Position numbers and translations under genes: made by a program. Shown piece by piece: positions 9,886 to 17,803 of a DNA stretch of 38,369 nt. Location of the stretch: contig CALGFJ010000042.1 of NCBI GenBank assembly GCA_937881055.1, forward strand, positions 1-38,369, in the 5' to 3' direction. The DNA is from an uncultured Acidimicrobiaceae bacterium (GTDB lineage: Bacteria; Actinomycetota; Acidimicrobiia; Acidimicrobiales; RAAP-2). How positions within the stretch are numbered: position 1 is the first letter of the stretch; each line of letters starts with the position of its first letter. The notes below the pieces were generated by a model. That model was given only the letters and a program-made list of their open reading frames with translations, did no database searches and was not told the origin of the DNA.

Positions 9886-11363
9886 GCGACGCGGGCGTCC
9901 CCGTCACAGCACACGATGTCGACGCCCCCATCGAGTACACCGGCGCCACCCGGGTCGGAGGTCCCCTGCTCGCGATACGCGGGGTCGAGGGCGTCGGCTG
10001 GGACGAAATCGCTGCGGTGCGACTGCCGTCGGGCGAACTTCGTCACGGCCTCGTCCTCGAGGTGAGCGGCGACATCGCGATCGTCGAAGTCCTCCAGGGC
10101 ACGGGTGGCATCGATCCCGAGCTGGTGAGCGTCGCCTTCGAGGGCCGTCCCTTCGACGTACCGGTCGGCGACGGCTGGCTCGGCCGGGTCTGGAACGGGA
10201 TGGGTGAGCCCCTCGACGGAGGGCCGCCGATGCTCGCCGGCCAACGTCGCCCCGTGAGCGGCGCGCCGCTCAATCCGAGTCAACGCGACGTCCCGAGCAA
10301 TCCGGTCTTCACCGGGATCTCGGTGATCGACGCGCTCGCGACGCTCGTTCGCGGTCAGAAGCTCCCCATCTTCTCCTCGGCGGGACTGCCCCACCTCGAG
10401 CTCGCGGCCCAGATCGCGGCGCAGGCCAACGTCGCGGGAGAGAACTTCAAGGTCGTCGTCGCCGGAATGGGCCTCACCCACGCTGACGCCGCCGCGATGC
10501 GAGAAGTGCTCGAGTCACGCTCGGCGTCGGGCGATCTCGTGCTCGTACTCGACTCCGCCGATGACCCGGTCGTCCAGCGGGTCCTCACGCCGAGAGTTGC
10601 GCTGACCATCGCCGAGTTCCTCGCGTTCGAGCGCGGCCAGCACGTGCTGGTCGTGCTCGCCGACGTGACCAGCTACTGCGAGGCGGTGCGCGAGGTATCG
10701 GCGGCGCGCGGCGAGATCCCGGGACGGCGCGCCTACCCGGGTTACCTCTACAGCGACCTCGCCTCGCTCTACGAACGATGTGGACGCATCAAGGGTAAGC
10801 CCGGCTCGGTCACCCTGGTACCCGTGCTCACGATGCCGGGCAACGACATCACGCATCCGGTTCCCGACCTGACCGGCTACATCACCGAGGGACAGATCGT
10901 GCTCTCGGCGAACGTACACGCGACCGGCGTCTACCCGCCCATCGACGTGCTCTCGACACTCTCGCGACTCATGCGCAAAGGGGTGGGTGAAGGGCGCACT
11001 CGAGGCGACCACATGGCCCTCGCCGCCCAGATCATCGCATCACTGGCGCGGGCGCGCTCCGCGAGGGAGCTCGCCGACCTGATTGGTGCCGAGGCCCTCA
11101 CCGAGACCGACCGGATCTACCTCGACTTCGAGGACGCCTTCTACCGTGACCTCGTCAACCAACGCCCCGACGAAGTCCGTTCAATGGAGGAGACTTTCGA
11201 GCGGGCCTGGCGTGTCGTCTCGGTGCTGCCCGAACGCGAGCTGACGATGATGCCCTCCGCGAGTGTCGCGACCAACTACCGCGGCAGCCTGCGTGCGGAC
11301 AACGCCCACGCTGACGTGATCGAGCACGACGCCACGAGCGAGAGCGCAGAGCACCGTGGCTAG
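9882..11363 (+). CDS. atpB: V/A-type ATPase subunit B (non-catalytic)
   Basis: The 493-aa protein has the B-subunit signature GISVIDALATLVRGQKLPIFSSAGLPH, where the P-loop is degenerate (SSAGLPH) as expected for the non-catalytic partner. Further landmarks are VLADVTSYCEAVREVSAARGEIPGRRAYPGYLYSDLA-type blocks and the N-terminal barrel. The GTG start overlaps the A stop. B alternates with A to form the A3B3 head. The C-terminal 30 residues are a variable tail. Confidence 0.95.
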   Translation: MSDAGVPVTAHDVDAPIEYTGATRVGGPLLAIRGVEGVGWDEIAAVRLPSGELRHGLVLEVSGDIAIVEVLQGTGGIDPELVSVAFEGRPFDVPVGDGWLGRVWNGMGEPLDGGPPMLAGQRRPVSGAPLNPSQRDVPSNPVFTGISVIDALATLVRGQKLPIFSSAGLPHLELAAQIAAQANVAGENFKVVVAGMGLTHADAAAMREVLESRSASGDLVLVLDSADDPVVQRVLTPRVALTIAEFLAFERGQHVLVVLADVTSYCEAVREVSAARGEIPGRRAYPGYLYSDLASLYERCGRIKGKPGSVTLVPVLTMPGNDITHPVPDLTGYITEGQIVLSANVHATGVYPPIDVLSTLSRLMRKGVGEGRTRGDHMALAAQIIASLARARSARELADLIGAEALTETDRIYLDFEDAFYRDLVNQRPDEVRSMEETFERAWRVVSVLPERELTMMPSASVATNYRGSLRADNAHADVIEHDATSESAEHRG

Positions 11364-11985
11364 CCAGGCGCCGCCCGGGCGCGCGGGTCGCCCTTGGCTG
11401 CTCGAGCGCATCGCCACCGCGACCCACGGCGTGGAGTTGCTTCGCCAGAAGCAGCAGCTGCTCTCTCGAGAGCAACGCCGTCTTCTTCATCATCGAGAGG
11501 ACACGGAGAAGGAGTGGGTTCGAGCAGGCGAAGAGGCGGACCTATGGTCGTGCCGTACCGATGTCCTCTCGGGGACCTCCGCGACCAGACTCGCGGGAGC
11601 ACCGTACGAGGGTAGGGCGGACGCCACGATCTCGTGGCGCAACACCATGGGCGTGCTGCACCCCGACCAGGCACGCGTTCGTGCGCCCGACTTCCCCGCC
11701 ATTGACCGGGCCGTGCTCAATTCCGCCGTCGGGCCGTCACGCGACGCTCACGTGCGCGCCCTCGAGGCGGCCGCGCGCCACGCCGTCGTCGAAAGCGCGC
11801 TGCGCGCCATCGAGGCGGAACTCTCCACGGCTCATCGACGCCTTCGCGCAATCGAGCACCACCGTCTTCCCGCGCTCCATGAAGAATTGCACTCTCTGGA
11901 ACTGCGACTCGACGAAGTCGAACGTGAAGAGCGACTCGTCACACGCTGGGCCGCGCAACGACAGGTGCAAGGAGGCCATCCATGA
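11356..11985 (+). CDS. V/A-type ATPase subunit D (central rotor shaft)
   Basis: The 209-aa protein starts with a basic segment and a long helix (GVELLRQKQQLLSREQRRLL), matching the family's K-x-x-L-K-R-L-L-x-x-KR block. It ends with a second long helix (LHEELHSLELRLDEVEREERLV). The two helices make the coiled-coil shaft inside the A3B3 head. The GTG start overlaps the B stop by eight bases. Subunit D is the last structural gene; its stop overlaps the next ATG (ATGA), so the stress protein gene is coupled to the ATPase. Confidence 0.85.
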   Translation: MASQAPPGRAGRPWLLERIATATHGVELLRQKQQLLSREQRRLLHHREDTEKEWVRAGEEADLWSCRTDVLSGTSATRLAGAPYEGRADATISWRNTMGVLHPDQARVRAPDFPAIDRAVLNSAVGPSRDAHVRALEAAARHAVVESALRAIEAELSTAHRRLRAIEHHRLPALHEELHSLELRLDEVEREERLVTRWAAQRQVQGGHP

Positions 11986-12431
11986 CCCACCGGATGCTCG
12001 TCACCGTGGACGACACGACCGAGAGTCTCTGCGCGGCGGCGGCGGCGGCGCGCCTCGGTGTCGACTTGAACGCGGAGGTGCGAGTGCTTACCGTGATCGA
12101 AGAGGACCTAGTCGGCGAGGAACTCGAACGCGCGACCGGTCCTCAATCGCTCGAGCGTCGGCGCCAGGCGGCAACCAACCTGCTCGAGTTCGTTCGTCGC
12201 CGGATCTGCGCCGAGGGTGTCGAACCTTCCAGGGTGGAGGTGAAGCAGGCCTTGGGCGAGCCCTTCCACTTGATCCTCGATGAAGCGCGGTCCTGGCCCG
12301 CCGACATGATCGTCATGGCCGTCTCGGACGAACGCCGGGTCCGCTCGAACTACGTCGGCAGCGTGACCGAACAGGTCATCGAATTCTCCACCTGCCCGGT
12401 CCTCGTCGTGCCCGCCTCGCCGCGGTCGTGA
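11982..12431 (+). CDS. Universal stress protein (UspA family)
   Basis: This 149-aa protein has the UspA fold signature: first strand MLVTVDDT, helix, strand EVRVLTVIE, a mid segment with VEVKQALGEP, then ADMIVMAVSDERRV and the nucleotide-loop region YVGSVTEQVIEFSTCPVLVVP. The G-(2)-G-(9)-G-S/T ATP motif is only partly kept, so ATP binding is uncertain. It overlaps subunit D by four bases and ends the operon. Coupling of a Usp to a rotary ATPase suggests control or protection of the enzyme in energy stress (inference). It converges with the esterase gene with 24 bases between. Confidence 0.9.
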   Translation: MTHRMLVTVDDTTESLCAAAAAARLGVDLNAEVRVLTVIEEDLVGEELERATGPQSLERRRQAATNLLEFVRRRICAEGVEPSRVEVKQALGEPFHLILDEARSWPADMIVMAVSDERRVRSNYVGSVTEQVIEFSTCPVLVVPASPRS

Positions 12432-12455
12432 AACCTGCAGGGCGAGTTCATGACG

Positions 12456-13844
12456 CTAGAGGCCCGAAGGGTAGGTCTCCGAAGGTTCGCCCGCGTCCCA
12501 AAGTGGTGTTAATTCAAGAGGCTCCAGGGCCCGCGAGTGATCGATGTGGATCACGGCATCAAACTGTCCAATCAGGCTGGCCTCGAAGTAGTGGCTCTGT
12601 AGCTCGGATTCGGGTCTATAGATGACGCCGATCGCTCGTTCCAAACGGGTGCGCGCTAATTCCTCGTCGGTGGTGAGATCGCAAGTAGGCAGCCAAAATT
12701 GATGAATGCCCGCCGCGTGAAACATTGCTTCGTGGCTGTCCGGGCGAGCCGAGCGAACACGTTTGCGTTCGGTCGGACCGCCCCAATCGGAAGCGGCGGT
12801 TACGTGGCCGCTATTGGTACTGAATCCAATGAGCATCGCGTTGTCGCCGTATCGCTCGCGAGCCAGCTGGCCAATGTTGAGTTCACCTCGAGCACCCATT
12901 GAAGTTGCCCGGGCATCACCCACGTGCGAGTTGTGCGCCCACACGACCACCTTGGCGGGCGCCGACCGGTGGTTCAGATGCTCGACCAAGTCATCGAGGG
13001 TACTCGCCATGTGCGAGTCGCGAAGGTTCCATGACGAGACGTTGGCTCGATACATGAGACGGTAGTACTCCTCGGCGTCGTGAACGAGCCGCGCATTCTG
13101 CTCGGCGTAAAATTGCTCGTCCTCGTTGGCGATGCCGTCACGCAGAACATATTCGTCTGATCTGCTGCGAAGTTCGAGCAGTTGCGCGATGACCGCGTCC
13201 TCGCACGGGTCGGCGACTCCGGTCGCCAAGGCGTACCCGTACTCCTGGCCATCGGCGCCGACGTGGTCGAAACACGAATATCGTTCGCGAGCACGCCGCG
13301 CCTCCCCGGGATCGACGTCCTCGAGGTACTCGACGACTGCTTCGATCGAGGCGCGCAGGCTATAGAGGTCGAGGCCATAAAAGCGAACCTTCGCCGTTGG
13401 GTTCGACTTCGCTTCGTTGCTCGCCCTGAGCCATTGGACGAACGTCAGCACGTCGCGGTTTCTCCACATCCATGTTGGGAACCGACGAAAGCCCCCCAAC
13501 GAAGTATTGGCGTCGGTATCGTGGGAGGCATCCAGGATGTATCGGTTGACCCGGTAGGCGTCGGGCCAGTCACCTTCGATCGCCACCACATTGAACCCGC
13601 GCTCGTCAATGAGTCGACGCGTGATGCGAGCACGCTCCCGGTAGAACTCGTGTGTTCCATGGGATGCTTCGCCAATGAACACGAGTTGACGTCCATCGAT
13701 GAGCGTAAGAAGCTCGTCGTAGTCGTCAACGGCTCCGCTAACGGGGCGAGCCAGTTGGTTGAGTGCCTTCGTAGACTCACTGCTCAATGGTTCAGACCGC
13801 ACGCCTCCAACATCACTCGAAGGCGAGGGGCCCACCAGGGCCAT
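12456..13844 (-). CDS. Erythromycin esterase family protein
   Basis: This 462-aa protein has the EreA/succinoglycan-related (COG2312) pattern: VFIGEASHGTHEFYRERARI near residue 55, VVAIEGDWPDAYRVNRY, LTFVQWLRA, and VVWAHNSHVGDARAT with the conserved histidines. Family members outside the antibiotic esterases mostly have unknown substrates, so resistance should not be assumed. A DosR-regulon protein of Mycobacterium tuberculosis (Rv2030c) carries a similar domain. The start at 13844 has no good Shine-Dalgarno site. It converges on the V-ATPase/Usp operon. Confidence 0.85.
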   Translation of the reverse strand: MALVGPSPSSDVGGVRSEPLSSESTKALNQLARPVSGAVDDYDELLTLIDGRQLVFIGEASHGTHEFYRERARITRRLIDERGFNVVAIEGDWPDAYRVNRYILDASHDTDANTSLGGFRRFPTWMWRNRDVLTFVQWLRASNEAKSNPTAKVRFYGLDLYSLRASIEAVVEYLEDVDPGEARRARERYSCFDHVGADGQEYGYALATGVADPCEDAVIAQLLELRSRSDEYVLRDGIANEDEQFYAEQNARLVHDAEEYYRLMYRANVSSWNLRDSHMASTLDDLVEHLNHRSAPAKVVVWAHNSHVGDARATSMGARGELNIGQLARERYGDNAMLIGFSTNSGHVTAASDWGGPTERKRVRSARPDSHEAMFHAAGIHQFWLPTCDLTTDEELARTRLERAIGVIYRPESELQSHYFEASLIGQFDAVIHIDHSRALEPLELTPLWDAGEPSETYPSGL

Positions 13845-13870
13845 TGGTCATAACATCACTCGCCGCGCAG

Positions 13871-13890
13871 TAGGACTTGTCGCGCGACCC
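13871..13890 (-). promoter_or_regulatory. Motif upstream of the esterase gene, similar to the V-ATPase inverted repeat
   Basis: AGGACTTGTCG at 13872, followed by the perfect palindrome GTCGCGCGAC (13879-13888), lies about 30 bases before the esterase start codon. Ten of eleven bases match AGGATTTGTCG in the V-ATPase inverted repeat at 4152. A shared regulator is possible; two occurrences are weak evidence. Confidence 0.25.
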
Positions 13891-14006
13891 GTGAGGCCAT
13901 GCACTAACTCCGCGAGGGAGGCATGATGGCGTCAAGCTGTCCGAGGCGGCCGGCCGTAGCTCGCGACCGGCGCGTCCGAGGCGGGATCTCTAATGCCAAA
14001 GCCGGG

Positions 14007-14254
14007 GCCGACGCGAACCCGCACGCGAACCGTAGCTATCCGTTCTTGAAACTCGCCGAGCAGATTGCGAACTGCTAGGTCCGAATGGGCCTCATTGTAG
14101 GCCTCATATTTCCCCAACACGGCGCGACGAGACCGACACAGGACAACACGATTCCTCGAAAACAATCGACATTCGCGACGAGACCGTCACACGGCAACCG
14201 TTTGAAAGTTCCTTTTGATCCCAAGGTGCAGGGATCGAGACCCGGGCGGCCCAC
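14007..14254 (+). repeat. Long island-boundary repeat, copy 3 (ends in tRNA-Lys 3' fragment)
   Basis: This stretch matches 712-960 block by block (gccgacgcgaacccgcacg, cgccgagcag, doubled gcctcat, acgagaccg repeats). It ends in the tRNA-Lys 3' fragment at 14212-14254, which has two changes relative to the other three copies (a to g in the anticodon loop, c to a in the T stem). It divides the V-ATPase block from the MgtA/pyruvate-kinase-like block. No gene is seen inside. Confidence 0.8.
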
Positions 14255-14472
14255 TGTTATTTGTGTTCTGTTAGTAGGTGAATGCTCACGATCGTCGATT
14301 ACAACGGTCGCCGTTGCTCTGAAGGAAGTCGTAGTGTTTTTGTCTTCGATTCGATGGCTCAGCGACATCGATTCGTCGTGGTGAATGAGGTCGCGCATCA
14401 CTGTACGCCCCATTTCAGGCTTCCAACATTCGCAACCCGTCGATTGTCTGGCTGACGATTGAAAACCCTGTC

Positions 14473-14655
14473 TCAGAAATGGATCAGTCTCCCGTTATCA
14501 CGGCCTGATTCAAACTGGGTGCACGCCGCGATGACGTCATCACCCAACTCGAGAGCGAAGTTGGCGGTGATATCTCGACCAGCAAACGATTCCCGGGAAC
14601 GCTCTCCGATTGACCACCCGGTGGGGTCGAAGAGAGCCTGGATGTGACGATTGGG
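14473..14655 (-). pseudogene. Possible start-less gene remnant
   Basis: Minus-strand translation gives 60 residues between two in-frame stops with no usable ATG or GTG. The text looks protein-like: ALFDPTGWSIGERSRE, then ITANFALELGDDVIAACTQF. I do not recognise a family. It lies in the 450-base gap between repeat copy 3 and mgtA, and no other gene is visible there. It could be the tail of a deleted gene, or chance. Confidence 0.3.
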
Positions 14656-14710
14656 TCACCATTCGTGACGTTATGGATCGGGCACGTCGCGTGGTTACTC
14701 TTGAGAACAG

Positions 14711-17362
14711 ATGAAGGAGAAGCAATCCCAGCCGGCGTCATTCCCCGCCCTCGAGCTGACCGAGGCCGCCACTCTGGCCCCGCTCGAAGTGCTTTCACGC
14801 CTCGCCAGCAGTTCGGAGGGACTGAGCGGTACTGAGGTCGATCAACGTGTCCGCGAATTCGGTGCGAACGTGCTTGCGGTCCACCGCGTGAGGGCGAGCG
14901 TCATCCTGTGGCGCCAGCTGAAGAATCCGATCCTGATCCTCCTGCTCGGCGCCGCGCTGGTTTCGGGCCTCACCGGCGGGGGGACCAATGCGATCATCAT
15001 CGCCGTGATCGTCCTATTAAGTGTCGGGCTCGGGTTCGTCAACGAGTTTCGCGCGGCCGTGGCCATGTCGACGCTCCGCTCCAAGATCAGTCAGAACGCC
15101 ACCGTGCATCGTGACGGCACTATCGTGCAGATACCGGTCACCGAACTAGTGCCGGGCGATATCGTCACGCTCAACCTGGGCACGCTGGTCCCGGCCGACG
15201 TGCGACTACTGAGTGTCGATGAGCTCGAGTGTGACGAAGCAGTCCTGACCGGTGAGTCGATGCCAGCGCCAAAATCCGAGATCGCCGTCACCGAACCTGA
15301 TGTATCGAGCCTCTCAGACTGCGCATACATGGGAACCATCGTCCACCAGGGATCGGCCCTCGCCGTCGTCGTCCAGACAGGTACCCGCACCGCCTTCGGA
15401 CGGATCGCCACGGGAGTCACCGACTACCAGGGCCAGAGCGCCTTCGAGGTCGGCTTGACTAGATTCTCGCGTTTCCTCTTCCTCGTTGCTGCACTGCTGA
15501 CGATCTTCATCTTCGCCGTGAACATCATCCTGTCACGGCCGCTGATCGAGGCCCTCCTCTTCTCGCTCGCCATCGCCGTGGGCATCGCACCTGAGATGAT
15601 GCCCGCCATCGTGACGGTGAGCCTCTCGTCGGGATCGCGCGCACTCGCCGCGAAGAAGGTCCTGGTGAAGCGGCTCGTGGCGATCGAGGACCTGGGGAAC
15701 ATCGAATTGCTGTTCACGGACAAGACAGGAACCTTGACCGAAGGCGTGATCACGTTCGAGCGAACCTTGAACGTAGACGGAGAGGACGCCGATCGGCCGT
15801 TGCTGCTGGGACTGATGTGCAATGAGTCGACGATGTCCGAACACGGCCCGGTTGGCGGCAACTCGCTCGACCAAGCCCTCTGGGTCGCGGCCGCTGCTCG
15901 ACATGACGACCTGGTTCACGAGACCTCGACTTTTGAGCGAATCGCCGAATTGCCGTTCGACCACGAGCGCCAGATGTGCTCTGTACTTGTTCGCGGTGCC
16001 GATGGACCCCTCAAGCTCGTGACCAAAGGGGCCCCCGAGGTGGTGCTCGAGCATTGCGTCGACGTCGACGACTCGGTTCGCGCCATCCTCGACGCACTAT
16101 TCGCCGATGGTGAGCGGGTGATCGCCGTGGCGAGTCGAGATCGCGGTGTGGTGATGACCGTGAGCGCGGACGACGAGGTCGAGCTCACGCTGGAGGGTTT
16201 CCTCACCTTCGCCGACAAGCCCAAGAGCGACGCGGGCGCGTCGCTCGGGAAACTCCAACAACTCGGTGTCGAGGTGAAGATCATCACGGGCGACAACGGG
16301 CAAGTGGCGGCCAAGGTGTGTCGTGATATCGGTCTCGCCTGCGCGGGCGTCGTGAGCGGCACCGATGTGCAGGCCATGAGCGACGACGAGCTCGAGGCGG
16401 CGATACCCACGACGACCGTCTTTGCCCGCATCGGCCCGGACCAGAAGTCACGAATCATCAAGGTGGCACGACGCACCGGACGAGACGTCGCCTTCCTGGG
16501 TGATGGCGTCAACGACGCCGTCGCTCTGCATCACGCGGACGTCGGCATCTCAGTCGACTCGGGAACCGACGTCGCCAAGGACGCCGCTGACGTCGTGCTA
16601 CTGGACAAGGACCTCGGCGTCTTGGCAGAAGGCGTGATGGAGGGCCGACGGATCTTCGCCAACACGATGAAGTACGTCCTGATGGCCACGTCGTCGAACT
16701 TCGGCAACATGTTCAGTGCCGCCGGAGCCTCGGCGTTCCTCTCCTTCCTCCCGATGCTGCCCTCGCAGATTCTGCTCAACAACCTGCTGTACAACGCAGG
16801 ACAGCTCGCGATACCCACCGACCGCGTCGACGTGGAGGCTCTTGCGCGACCCGCAGCCTGGGACATGCGCTACATCCGTCGCTTCATGTCGGTCTTCGGC
16901 CCGATTAGTTCGATCTTCGACTTCATCACCTTCTACGTGATGCTCTCGCTGCTTCACGCCGGCCACGTGGAGTTCCGCACCGGATGGTTCGTCGAATCCA
17001 TCGCTACCCAGACCTTGGTGGTCTACGTCATCCGTACCCGTCGAGTGCCGTTCTTCAAGAGTCGTCCGAGCGTGGCCATGATTCTTGTGCCGACCGGTGC
17101 GGCGCTCGTGGGCGCCCTGCTCCCCTACACGGGGTTGGCCCACCTCTTCGGCTTCTCCGTGTTGCCTACGAAGTTCTTCCTCCTCTTGTTCGGCATGGTC
17201 GTCGTGTACCTCGTGCTGGTCGAAGTTGCCAAGCACTGGTTCTTCCAATCCCAATCGCCGCATCTCGCGGTCACCGCCACCACTCACTCCCAGCGTCTCA
17301 ATCGTCGGATCATGAAGCGAGCGTCCCGATTCGTCCGCCACGAGGGCCCGTCGCTGCGCTGA
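14711..17362 (+). CDS. mgtA: Magnesium-translocating P-type ATPase (MgtA/MgtB type)
   Basis: The 883-aa protein is a full P-type ATPase. It has an N-terminal cation ATPase segment, the TGES actuator loop, the membrane motif PEMMPAIVTVSLSSGSRALA followed by KKVLVKRLVAIEDLGN, and the phosphorylation site DKTGTLT (D337). TGDNGQVA, GDGVND (about 597-602) and a C-terminal membrane half with GWFVESIATQTLVVYVIRTRRVPF complete it. The last block and the PEM(M/L)P motif are typical of the IIIB Mg2+ importers rather than Ca2+ pumps. The ATG at 14711 is preceded by only a weak ribosome binding site (gagaacag). I see no M-box-like leader upstream. A strong hairpin follows the stop. Confidence 0.88.
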   Translation: MKEKQSQPASFPALELTEAATLAPLEVLSRLASSSEGLSGTEVDQRVREFGANVLAVHRVRASVILWRQLKNPILILLLGAALVSGLTGGGTNAIIIAVIVLLSVGLGFVNEFRAAVAMSTLRSKISQNATVHRDGTIVQIPVTELVPGDIVTLNLGTLVPADVRLLSVDELECDEAVLTGESMPAPKSEIAVTEPDVSSLSDCAYMGTIVHQGSALAVVVQTGTRTAFGRIATGVTDYQGQSAFEVGLTRFSRFLFLVAALLTIFIFAVNIILSRPLIEALLFSLAIAVGIAPEMMPAIVTVSLSSGSRALAAKKVLVKRLVAIEDLGNIELLFTDKTGTLTEGVITFERTLNVDGEDADRPLLLGLMCNESTMSEHGPVGGNSLDQALWVAAAARHDDLVHETSTFERIAELPFDHERQMCSVLVRGADGPLKLVTKGAPEVVLEHCVDVDDSVRAILDALFADGERVIAVASRDRGVVMTVSADDEVELTLEGFLTFADKPKSDAGASLGKLQQLGVEVKIITGDNGQVAAKVCRDIGLACAGVVSGTDVQAMSDDELEAAIPTTTVFARIGPDQKSRIIKVARRTGRDVAFLGDGVNDAVALHHADVGISVDSGTDVAKDAADVVLLDKDLGVLAEGVMEGRRIFANTMKYVLMATSSNFGNMFSAAGASAFLSFLPMLPSQILLNNLLYNAGQLAIPTDRVDVEALARPAAWDMRYIRRFMSVFGPISSIFDFITFYVMLSLLHAGHVEFRTGWFVESIATQTLVVYVIRTRRVPFFKSRPSVAMILVPTGAALVGALLPYTGLAHLFGFSVLPTKFFLLLFGMVVVYLVLVEVAKHWFFQSQSPHLAVTATTHSQRLNRRIMKRASRFVRHEGPSLR

Positions 17363-17384
17363 GTGCGCGTCACGGCACGCACTC
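17361..17384 (+). terminator. Hairpin directly after mgtA
   Basis: GAGTGCG and CGCACTC form a perfect 7-bp stem around a 10-base loop, starting within the stop codon of mgtA. There is no T run, as is common for high-GC actinobacterial terminators. Confidence 0.45.
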
Positions 17385-17803
17385 CGTTACTGGATGGGCC
17401 AGACCGTTCACGGGGTCAACGGAGAGGTGATCCTTTCCCCATAATGACGAGCGACAATGCCGTCTCGGAAATGAGATTGTCGGTTCTGCTGTCGATTGAG
17501 TTGACAGTTTGACGAGCGAAACGTCAGCGGCCCCGTTCATCTCGCGTGTGAACGGCGTGTCACCCGTCGCTCACATGTCGGTCACCGCATTGATGAGCGT
17601 AGGTAGCGTTGTCGCCGGACCCGAAGAGACGTCACGACAAGCGCAATAGATTGGGTTTCAATGACGAACTATTCTTCCTGCTTTGAGATGGCGCCAGAAG
17701 GCTCGTGTCGTGGTCCGCGTAGGTCGGAGTCCGGTTCTCTTCTCTCGACGTCGAACTTTTCGGCGCATGCTCATCGAACACGCCGGGACTTCTCGGGACA
17801 ATC
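17385..17803. other. Intergenic between mgtA and the pyruvate-kinase-like gene
   Basis: These 419 bases carry no convincing gene in any frame. The repeated gacgagcga words at about 17450 and 17510 are short. The promoter and leader of the 17804 gene should lie here. The GGGACTTCTCGGGACA stretch at 17785 sits where the ribosome binding site belongs and is unlikely to be an operator. Confidence 0.4.

Noticed and set aside
12456-13844. Macrolide resistance gene
   Set aside because: Only family-level similarity to erythromycin esterases is visible; most members of this family are not antibiotic esterases.
14255-14710. Magnesium riboswitch upstream of mgtA
   Set aside because: I could not find a recognisable M-box pattern; a covariance-model search would be needed to be sure.
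17785-17800. GGGACTTCTCGGGACA as a DosR-type operator
   Set aside because: It is not palindromic as a DosR box should be and lies just before the GTG start where a ribosome binding site is expected.
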